NCBI RefSeq assembly: GCF_037975245.1
Contig: NC_092570.1
Span: 5,709,001-5,773,000 of the forward strand
DNA: 64,000 bases
Source: Apostichopus japonicus
Taxonomy: Eukaryota; Echinodermata; Holothuroidea; Aspidochirotida; Stichopodidae
Direction of reading: 5' to 3'
Shown here: positions 49,872 to 61,400 of the stretch, piece by piece
Layout of the letters: each line of letters starts with the position of its first letter
How positions within the stretch are numbered: position 1 is the first letter of the stretch
Program-made: the position numbers and the translations under genes
Notes under the pieces: generated by a model
Databases searched by the model: none
Seen by the model: only the letters and a program-made list of their open reading frames with translations
What the model was told of the DNA's origin: nothing

Positions 49872-52300
49872 AACAAATCAATCAATCAGTCAAAATACAA
49901 ATTATGTTGAATCAGTATCAAAATTTTATTTGACAAAGTTGCATGAAAAGGTTGCAAGCCTAACAGACCTCCATATTTTCCCACAATATTCTGTCTGTTT
50001 GCCTATGAGACCAAGAGATTATATCAATATTAATGAATATGTTATAATGAAAACCAAACTATTTATGATATTCATATCCTAATTTGCATCAACTTTATTA
50101 AATGTAAAAGATATATTGTTTCCATATTTTGAATGCTTGAATGTCAAATTCCAGATGGTTAGTTTTTTTTTTTTTTAGTTTCTTGACTTCAATTTTATGA
50201 TCAAAGATAGGCCATAAAATTGAAAAATAAAACATTATATTGGAAGGAAAATGAAAGGAAGAACCAATATCGCCAACTAATATAGCTACAAAAAAGAACA
50301 TTTCCCATAGAGCAATGGATGATGTGAACCAGAGAAGGGGTGGGCGGATGAGTTTAACACTTGAATTTACTATGAAGGGTGATAACTGATCATTCAAATT
50401 TCTTGTAAAAGCCTTCAATCACTTTTACCTCCCCCCCCCCAACCTCCTTCTACCCATGCAACTGTGGAGCAACTTGGAAGGATTACGTTGTTTTATTAAT
50501 AATTTGTTTCTAGTTCAGTCAGTAAAATGAAGGTACCAAGGAGTTTGAAGCAAGAAAAACCATTTTGTCCTGTTTTTTTTGTTTTTTAGGTTCAGTGTCC
50601 TCATCTTTAATACAAAGGCAAAAGAACACCTCCATTTGAGAATATGTCATCAAGTTTGTCGCACTTTAATAAGGGACAGACAGTGCGGTCTTGTCCACTC
50701 TCGTCTTGTCCAAGATTTGATGACTATGCCACATCTGTTCTAATGAAAGCACAAATTTAATCAAATGTAAAAGGGAAGATAAAAAAAAGAAAAGAAACTG
50801 CTAAATTGAAATATATCTACAAACACCAAAAAATCTGTGACAAAAGGTAATGGAGCAAAAGATGGAATATAACCGTCCTTTTTATTCAAAGTTCCCAATT
50901 TGCTCTTTATATGGGGACAATTTGAAATGGAATAAAAATTCCTGAATTTGATTTCTTTCAGCAGCGTTATCCCTAATAACTACTGAGAACATAAAATATT
51001 CTTGCACCGTACAGATTGTGAGTGTGACGATATCCATCCACACTCCCTTAGGATTTGTCAACGACCGAGACCGACATATTTTTGTCTGCCTGCGAGAAAA
51101 CTGACCCGGTGTTTTTTTTTATTGCAATTCTGGGAGCGGCATGATTAATCCAACTTTGGGTTGTGATAGGTTTAGGTTTAACATCTGAATCGTCCAAACA
51201 AGTAATTATAAGGCCCACGTGGGGGGAAGGAATACAAGATACTCTGTATTAAAGTCTATACAAAGTTTCTGTGTTGCCAGCAAGTCTTACAAATCCCTTT
51301 TAAGTACGATTTGAGAAGCTGTACAATATAGGAGCAATGCATTTCTTCTAAGTCGGAATGAAACCAAATTTTAGTGATGACCAAAGGCAAAACATGAAAT
51401 ATGTATACTTTGGGGGTGGTGGGGGGGAGGGGGAGGGGGCAGTTTGCATATTAGCCTGTTTGCAATAAGATACTGCTGCACATTAATAAAATGAATAGTA
51501 TACAAGTAGAGCTTTGATTTCATATACAGTGTAATATTTTGCTATAGGAGTATAAGCAAATCCTTTAAATGTTGAAGGCCCAATGACTGGATGCATATTG
51601 TATATCCATCCAAGGACTGGCAGTCCACCCCTGCTCTAAGGTACACCACGTTGCACATTGCATTTGAGTGTACCTCGTAATATATCACAGCTAAATTTAT
51701 CAAAGTTAGTAAATATATATACTCAAAATACCCAAAGGTATTACAAGTGTGATACAATCACAGAAACGTCATGAGAATAATAATTCATCTCTTATGCAGT
51801 AATTTTTCATCAAAAGTAAATCGAAATAAGAACCATAAAAACAGCAAAACCACGAAAGAGAAATTAAGAGCAGTCATCCGTATATTTACTTCTATAAATA
51901 TATACATCCCGCATTAAACAAGAAAGCACTGGAATATACTGTAAGTCCAAGTAAAACTTATCATTATCAAAAGAAACTTTTTGTATTGATTTTTGCTTTT
52001 TTAACTTTAAAACTGCTGATATATTTCGTCAAAACCGATTTTTTTTTTTAATTGAAATTCATGATTGGTCAAATAGCAAAAAATAAAGAATGCAAAAAAT
52101 GGGAAAACAACGACAAAAAACGTTATAAAAATATATAAAATGTTTTAAGGAAGGCTGACTTTACAGTACTGGATATTAAGTTTGTATCACCTATTAACAA
52201 CAATTTGTGTCACCTAGCAACAACAATTTACAGATGAGACAATGAACAGCCTCCAAAAAAATTGATCTCTTAATATGAAAGAATAATACTACAAATTTTA

Positions 52301-52401
52301 TCAGAGATCAACCTCTGCAAAGGCCGGATTCTGAAAGGCAACCACACTGCCAGATACTTCGGGTTCTAGTGACTTGTGAGGGGTCTCATACATATTGTGA
52401 T
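52301..52401 (-). CDS. Last coding exon of the membrane protein gene (cytoplasmic tail)
   Basis: 101 nt, acceptor tctttctag, stop TGA at 52303-52301. Encodes DHNMYETPHKSLEPEVSGSV then VAFQNPAFAEVDL. YETP is a possible phosphotyrosine docking site and NPAF an NPxF-type endocytic/PTB motif (inference from motif form only). The 3' UTR runs toward lower coordinates; its end is not determined. Confidence 0.75.
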
Positions 52402-55400
52402 CTAGAAAGAAAATTGATAAATAGATCGATAAATCAATACATCAAGGCAATTGCGTAGGAACCGGGGGGGGCTGGGGGGTGCCAGTCCCCCCAGTGAAAA
52501 ATATGGAGGGGCGGAAGTATCATTCCGCCCCCCCCGCTTCGCAAGTCAGAAAACCCCTTTTTCATTTCCAAATGAGAAAAAAATCTCATTTGGAGCACCA
52601 AATTGCATCTAAGGCCAGGTGAAAATGCAAAAGTTTTTACAAAATGGAGTGGGTGTTGAAGTGTGCTACATTGCACCAAATTGCATCTGAGGCCACCAGG
52701 AAAGGCCAAAAAATTCCCCTTAGACCCCTCCCCCAGGCCGGCCATCAGTCTTCAGCCCCCCCACTCAAAAGTACCTTCCTACGCCACTGCATCAAGGAAT
52801 AACAACATAAATAAATTAGTCAAATAAATAAATGAACAAATTAGTGAATGAACAAAGGAACAGAGTTATACTTCTTTCATTTTCAATATTATCATTCAAA
52901 CGGATACGTCGTACGAAATATGAAGAAACAAAAACTTGATTTATCTTGGGAAATTAATTTGCACGGTGTGCCATGAAACCTTGGAAACCTTATTAATACC
53001 TTCTGTCCATCCCTATATAACATTCTGATACGTCGTACAAAATATGAAGAAATAAGAAAAAAAAATCGATTTATCTTAGGAAATTAATTTGCACGGTGAA
53101 ACCTTGGAAACCTTAGGAATACCTTCCGTCCATCCCTATAACATTCTGATACGTCGTACAAAATATGAAGATGAAAAAAAAAAATCGATTTATCTTAGGA
53201 AATTAATTTGCACGGTGAAACCTTGGAAACCTTAGGAATACCTTCCGTCCATCCCTATATAACATTCTGATACGTCGTACAAAATATGAAGAAACGAGAA
53301 AAAACATCGATTTATCTTAGGAAATTAATTTGCACGGTGAAACCTTGGAAACCTTAGGAATACCTTCCGTCCATCCCTATATAACATTCTGGCAGAATGT
53401 TTAGCATGAATTGAACATATGGATATGGCCGAAGCAAAGCAGACGTGACATCACTTACCGTTTTCAAATTCGTTCCCACCGAATGGCTGTTCGGAGTGAT
53501 ACAGCCGTCTGTGTCCAGCCCACTGTCTTTTTCTAATAAAATTCAAAAGTTTTAAAACAAATTCAGTATGTGAAAAGCTCTGTATCTCGATTTGCACTGA
53601 CGATAGGGAAAGTGAACCGAACGTACTTACAAGAGATAGCTTATAAAATTATCAAAATAAATTATAAAATAATAGAGATTAAAGAGTGTTGTGTGAAATT
53701 GTTACAGAGATATCAATGCTAAAGAAATGGATAAAAATAAAGTCTGATTAATAATTTTTTTTGCTTTTTTTTGCACATTTTCTGCATTGAGGGCAGAGAC
53801 CTGTTTGCATTTTTCTGTTTTGTAAAAGAAAATGATTTAGTTAGTTCTCTTTGAAAGTTAGCTGGCAACAGCAGAGAAAGTGTTTTGACCAAAGAAGGGT
53901 TTAAACAACACCAAATAAAAGAACAAAAGAAAAGGAAAAAAAAAAAGATTTTTGACAATGGCAGTATTAAATTTCCACTATAAAAAAAATTTAAAAGAAA
54001 TGAAAAAGGGTCTTGAAAACCTCTCTGCCAATTTTCTGCAATTTTGATTAGAATTTTATACTTACTTAGCAAACAAAAAGCTATCATTTTTAAATACAAA
54101 GGAAATAAAAAGGAGTCGTGTTCCACTGTCGACTTTCTTTTCTAATGTCGGTAATCAGTGGCGATATGACGATACTAAACGGTGACCAATATGCTACATC
54201 GACATTCTGCTATTCAGATAACAGATCTGGCTTTTGTCAAGAGCTTAACTTTTAAGCTGACTTTGCTGACACAGGCAATGAGTAACAACAAATGCGGCTG
54301 CCACAAAGATATATCTGCTAATCACTTTATAACTTACTTGTTGATATAGACAATCGGTGGATACCTGAAGATACAGATTATCAAGTATGGTGACTACAAA
54401 TAAATCTGCTACTCTTATATTACAGCCATGGTTACTTAATCCCAATGCAAATGTTCACTTTTTAATTTAATTGTTGATTTAGACAATCGGGGTAGTAACA
54501 TGGAGATATGGATCAGCAAGTATGGCTGCTACAGTAAAATCTGCTACTGTCACATTAGAATAGTAGAATTTAGTTAATTTGAATTTTTTATGACAGAAGA
54601 AGTCAATCTGTCAGCTGTTTATTTTAGAAAGTTTGTCAAGTAACTTTTACTTTTAGTCAACCCTGGTTGTTGTTGATGGAAAGTAGTGTCCAGGGATGTA
54701 GGACGATTTACATAAACCCTAATCCCTCTATTCACTACAAAAGTACAGGGTAGCATAATCTTAAGATAGTTTGAGTATATACAAAAGAAACATCACCAGG
54801 TCAGGGCATAGTTAAGATAATACAAAGGTACAGGGTAGCATAGCATAGCTAGTGCACACAAAAGAAACCTACCAGGGCAGGACATAGTCAAGATGACAAT
54901 GTATTGTATTGCCAGGTGATGCTAATTGTTACACTAGTAATTATGCGAGACATCACATCCAGCCAGTGAAGTGAGTGTTGGATAAGATTTTTATTCACTC
55001 TCCAAAATACCACCATCGGATTGAGTCATGCTATGTCTCTTCGCTGAAAAAGACGGAGCTAAAGTATTGTGATTTTTCATATTATGGGGCACAGGATCCT
55101 AAAGGATACCTGTATTGAAGCCTGGGCTGGCATACTATAATTTATGACTGGCATTTAACTGTGAAAGCTCAATTATTCCCTGGAGACTCCAGACTCATAC
55201 AATAGGTAGTGTTCAGGATACGGCAGCTTGTCGGCAGAGTTGGAATGAAAGTACATCACCTGACCGGACAAAATATAGCTGTATTGCAGAGCTCGTCTGA
55301 CAGTTTAAGAACTGGCACCATTTGCCACTCTCCTCACATGGGTTGAAGACCTGAAGCTCTGTTTGAGGATAGTTTTTGCACCTACTTCGACTGTAACACC

Positions 55401-58400
55401 TACCACAACCTAATGTCAGCGACCGCATGTCAACAAGTATTGTCAACATCATTTAGGCAATATTCGTCATAGGGACAATTCAGAATTCGTATTTTTAAAA
55501 GATATATGTTTAAGTAGAATTCCGTGATATAAAGGTGGGAAAGCTCTTCAATCTAGAAGATGTAACGTCACTCTATTGTAGAGAAAAGAATATCTGGTAA
55601 TTATATTTATTAAGGCTGAATTGACACGTACCAGTTTGCTCTCTCACAATTGAGAGAGATCCAGGGATATCGCAACATTGGAAAGTCTTAAACTTTTCAG
55701 GAGTTAAATTAAATTTAGTATATGTCATCACGGGGTAAAGATTGCGCCAAAGCAATACGTTGTATCTAAGTATTCAAACTCATATGTGTCCTTAAGCAGT
55801 AATGTAATAAAGCAATATTACAGAACTTTGTAACCTTTAATTTTTTTGTTTCTTTTTTCTTTTAAGGAGAAAGTTCCTCCTCAATAAATACATGATCACT
55901 TAAGAAGTTGAATTTATAAAACTTGTTCTGTATCATTAGTTGGTTGGAGTATTATTTTACATTGCATATTATCTTTTTGGGTAGCCGCTAGGCGAATGTG
56001 TCGCATTGCCACTTGCTTACTTTTTGTGGGTGACAGCTACTCTTATATTACAGCCATGGTTACTTAATCCCAATGCAAATACTCACTTTTTAATTTATTT
56101 GTTGATTTAGACAATCGGGGTAGAAACATGGAGATACAGATCAGCAAGTATATGGCTGCTACATGGACAAACCTGCTACTCTGATATAGCAGCTTTGATT
56201 ATAGAAATCAATTTACAGTTTCAAATACACGATTGTAACAGCTTTGATAACTATCAAAGCTTTTAAGTAGAAACATGAAGATATGGATCAGCAAGTATAT
56301 GGCTGCTACAGTTAAATCTGCTACTCTGATATTACAGCCATGGTTACTTAATCCCAATGCAAATGCTCACTTTTTAATTTAATTGTTGATTTAGACACTC
56401 TGTAGAAACATGGAGATACGGATCAGCAAGTATACGGCTGCTACATGGACAAACCTGCTACTCATATGGTACAGTAGCTTTGGTCATATTGATAACTATC
56501 AAAGCTTTTAAGTAGAAACATGAAGATATGGATCAGCAAGTATATGGCTGCTACAGTTAAATCTGCTACTCTGATATTACAGCCATGGTTACTTTATCCC
56601 AATGCAAATGCTCACTTTTTAATTTACTTGTTGATTTAGACACTCTGTAGAAACATGGAGATACGGATCAGCAAGTATATGGCTGCTACATGGACAAACC
56701 TGCTACTCATATGGTACAGTAGCTTTGGTTATAGAAATCAATTTACAGTTTCCACTACACGATTGTAACAGCTCTGAATGCAACGCCTTCGCACCATTCA
56801 ACCTCATGGGCTCAACATTCAGGAAGGACATGACTAACTTTTCATCTGTCCCCCCCTCCTTCTCCCCTTGTTCCGCCCCCTCACATCACTCCTCTTCTCA
56901 TAGCTCTCTTCCACCCCTTTTTCTCCACACCTTTCTGTCCTTGTCCTTCTCCAGTTTATTCCCGACTCCCTACCCTTAATCCTCTCTTTGTCCCTCCACT
57001 GTTTATCTCCTACCCCTCCTCTTCCCTGTTGGTTTCTTTCTTCTCTCCATCCCTTGTCTACTAATCCCCTTACATCTATCTCTTTGTGTTCACCATGCTC
57101 ATTATTACCTGTCTGTATTCTGTGCGTGTTTTTGTCCCTTCTGTTACTGTTACTTGTCATTTAGCCTTTGAAGAAGATCCTGCTAGGATCGAAACGTCAG
57201 ACCAACATACTTTTACACTACTTTGATAAATTTCAAAGATTTTTAAGTTTAACTTTAAACTTTACCTGCTGATATAGGCGACCAGCAGCAACAAACACAG
57301 GAATCCAAGAAGGGCTGCGACACCAATCACTAACCACATCCAAACTTTCTTTCCTTTACCATCTCCTCCCGTAGCGGCCGCTTTCTTTCCCGGTCCTTTG
57401 CCTTCTTTTTCTTCTGTCTTCTTGGTCGGTTTCTCTGTTTTATCCTTTTCGTCAGGTGGTTGTTGCTTCTTGGTAGGGATTTGCTTGGTTGTAGTAGTTG
57501 TCATGTCAACAACTGTAAGTTTCAAACCCACCAAAAAAATAAAAAATAAAACACGCTATGTAAAACAATGTAAGAACTACTCAAATGCTATGTAAAAACT
57601 ATGTAAGTCACCATGTTTGAACATACATCTAAAAATTTCCCTCAAGGCTGAATTCCTTGTTAAACATTGTTAAACTAACATTGGAAAATATGAAGATATC
57701 CATGGATCTTTACTGAGTAGAGAGGGACTAGGGGGAGGGGGGGGTGTGGGGGGAAGCAAGGAGTTGGATCATCTCAAAAAATCCTAACTGAAGGAATTAC
57801 ATCACGTCACAAATCTTTCTACGCAGGAAAGGTTGATATAGCTGTAACAACTAGAAACTTTCTACAAACTTTTGGCTCTTAAGATAAAGGAAACCTTTCG
57901 GAATATATTATATGTTAACTCTATATGTGTGCAAGTGCTTATGCCTTTCTCCACATTTCAATTCACTTCACTGAGTCACATTTTTGCTCTTTTAATTATT
58001 TTCATTAATCCTTTTCAAACTCTCTGGTTTCTTCTTAGTTATATAAAACCTATCAATCAATCGGTCGCTTACATATAATCAATGCAATCGTTTTGTTTTT
58101 GTATATATTGCGTTAATCGACGTTACCAGTCTCAAACAACTCTATGAGGATAAAACCATACAAAGAAAATAAAATTGAAACTGAAAACCAGAGGTCACAC
58201 TTTATAGTTTCGATGAATTAATGTTCATGTGATTAAAAGAAGAAAAAATTATGAAATATGCAACAGTTGGACAGAGCAGAGCAATTAATTCCACTAGATC
58301 CTTCCGGTCACTTCATTAAGAGTGCTGCAGCTAATTAGGGTGACGGGACAGAAACGTTGAGATGTCCTATTGTTTTAAACATCATCGAACCAACCTGAAT

Positions 58401-61400
58401 TAGTAATCTCCTTTGAGCTGGCCACAGTAGTCGCAGTTGTCGTCGCTGTCGTGGTTGATAGAGTAGTAGTATCTATCCCTGTTGTCATGGGAATATCAGG
58501 TTCTAAGCCTTCATAGAGAGAAAGTAAACCAGATATCATCAATTAGTTTCTATCTTTAAATCCTCCCCAAAAAAGCTCCTCAACAGTCATGGAATAATTT
58601 ATCTTCACTTTTTTTTGTCTCTATTTGCTCCTTTTCTTTCGCTTTTAGTTTATTTCTATTATTTTGCTTTTAATGTCATCATATTGGAATTATCATTAAA
58701 ATTATTAATACTATATTGCACTGGTCTCTCTTTTGTGCTTTCAAAAGTATGCAGGATCCTTAATATCACTGTCAGTGTCCAAAAACAAAATTGAACTTAA
58801 AAACGAGTTGTAAATTCATCTTGTTATCTGCCAGAAATGCTGGCTGGTATGTATTGGGAAGAAAACAATATACCCAAGTGCTAGATAAATTAGTGTATGA
58901 TTGTACACTGGACTAGACTAGCATATAACATATGACTTCTATTGATATGTCTTGGGCAACCAAACTACACAAGACTAGCATATTACAGTATCTCTATATG
59001 ACAATGTGAAACATCATCCTGTTCTGGTATTGATCATTCTCTCTGGTCAGAACAAACAGCTGATTCCAGGAGATGGTTGATATGTATTGGGCAACCAAAC
59101 TACACAAGACTAGCATATTACAGTACATTCACCTCTATATGACAATGTGAAACATCATCCTGTTCTGGTATTGATCATTCTCTCTGGTCAGAACAAACAG
59201 CCTAAACTACCAAGAGATGGTTGATATGTATTGGGCAACCAAACCACTCAAGACTAGTATATGACAGTACATTCACCTCTATGTGACAATGTGTAAGTTG
59301 ATCCTGTTCTGGTATTGATACTTCTCTCTGGTCAAAACAAACAGCCTAAACTACCAGGAGATAGTCGATATGTGTAAGACACTACACATGACTTGTATAT
59401 GACAGTACATTCACTTCTATATGACAATGTGTTTGATGATCCTGTTCTGGTATTGATCAATCTCTCTGGTCAGATTATACAGGAGATATGTTGATATGTA
59501 GTAGCATGATCAGTCGGAAGACCACTACCTGCTCTCTCCGATCCTCAAATCAGCTACTGCTCCACGTACCTAAGTGGAAACTCAAGTAATCTGGTCAACG
59601 ATCATTCTCTAATGCTGCTCCTACTCTTTGGAACTCACTTCCACTGCACATCAAGTCGGCACCCAACGTTAACATTTTCAAAAACAGACTCAAAACACAT
59701 CTATTTTTGACTGCCTTCCCTGAGCACTAACGCCACTGAGCATTGGTTTATATAAATTTGCATTTATTATTAGTATTATTATGTATTGGGAAATAAAACT
59801 ACACAAGACTATTATTATATGACTGTTCACTGACCTCTACATGACGATGCATACGATGATCCCTTTCTGTCACTGAAGGTTCCCTCGGGGCAGGGCAGGC
59901 AGCCTAAGCTTCCAGGAGATGGTTGGTACATATTTTCAGGACAGAGAAGGCAATGTTGAAGACCAGTATGTGAATATTCACCAGGTTGACATTGGTCTGA
60001 AATTAAACAGCAGAAGAGAAAGACACGAGTAGTAAAAACGACTAAGATCGTCGCAGTTTGCTAGTCTCTCGATAATTAAAGATAAAATCAGTATTTGCTC
60101 TCAAATATGCTAGAAAAAACCAATCATGGTCACTCAAACACAGAACTTCCAAGAAGTATTTTACTGCTGCACTCTGAGCCATCGTTCCTCTTGAAAAGGT
60201 CAAACGGTCAAATTTAAAATCCTTCTTCTTCTTCTCTGTGTCCGGCATTGAGTCAGCAGAATCAGAACCTCCAGGAGGGTACTTTTGAATCCTTCTAACG
60301 ATTATTTTAGCAGGTCAAAAATAGGGGGTGAGGGGGGGGGTTAACTTTCCAGAGCGCGGCATGCGGTTTGGTGTGAGTCTTCAATGCCTTTAATAACAAT
60401 ATATACTCACGTCTACAGTATCTGGAATGGGGAGTGCCAGTCGCTGCAGTGGACGAGCCGTCGACACACATTTTACAACTAGTCTGTCCCATCATGTCCT
60501 GATAATGTCCGATGGGACATGGGATACACCTCTGCAACCTCATACGGAAGAAAGTCCCAGGAGGACACGATACTATGGACACAAAAGATGAGGATAAATG
60601 ATAAAGTGTTAAATATGAATGAAAGAGACTGACTTTGATCTGCTTGCGGCTTTGATAAGCCAATGAGGCTTCTTCGTGAGTTCCTGCTTGCAGGAGGATC
60701 TAAAATACATACATAGAAATTAGAAGAACATTCTGAAGGAGGCAATGTCTCCAACTTTCTCTTCAGACTTCTCTTTGCTCTGACCTTTCTGTCACCCTTG
60801 TGGTAGCAAATGCTATTATCAAGTACAAGTTCGTCATGTGCCGGATGGGGCAGGACCAAGGATGGAAGAGGGATGCGTGGGGGTTGTGTTTCTCAGTTTT
60901 AGTGCAAATTAACCTTAAAAGTCACGTATATGAAGTGCCCCTTTGTGGTATAAAAAAAGAAAAAGAAAAGGGGAGTACACTTTTCGATTTTCATAATTGA
61001 AAATTGCCCTTTTCTGTTGCAAACAAATTACTAAACTGGAACTTTTGTAGGAAAAAAATCTTTAAACAAGACTGGATGTTGTGGTCATAGACTGAACAGA
61101 AGATCCATTTTGTTGAAAAGGTTTGAAGTAACTTTGTGATTTACACTCAAATTAAAGTATTTACCCACCACCACCCCCCCCCCCCCCCTTCAGATGGAAA
61201 GCTATTTCACCAACCATAAGTAAGGTATATATGTTGGAAGCTTGCTGGAGACCGAAGAAGATATTAACCGAAGAATTGGTATAACCAACGGTGCTTTCAG
61301 CACAGTGTCAAGTATTTTCAAAAGCAAAAACATAAGCCGAAACATTAAGCTTAGGATTTTCGAGGCTTTATTAAAGAGCATTTTTTTGTACATTTGCGAA

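Larger units (their letters stand above)
42939..52300. other. Convergent intergenic region
   Basis: Between the stop codons of the two genes. Contains both 3' UTRs (ends undetermined), the LINE fragment at 46.2 kb, the hairpin at 47.3 kb and numerous poly-C/poly-G tracts. TTTATT (minus-strand AATAAA) near 49,925, 50,091 and 50,881 could serve as polyadenylation signals for the minus gene, but none stands out. Confidence 0.5.

Noticed and set aside
52434-52745. 103-codon minus-strand frame in the last intron
   Set aside because: Lies entirely within the hAT MITE; Gly/Pro-rich because of G and C runs.
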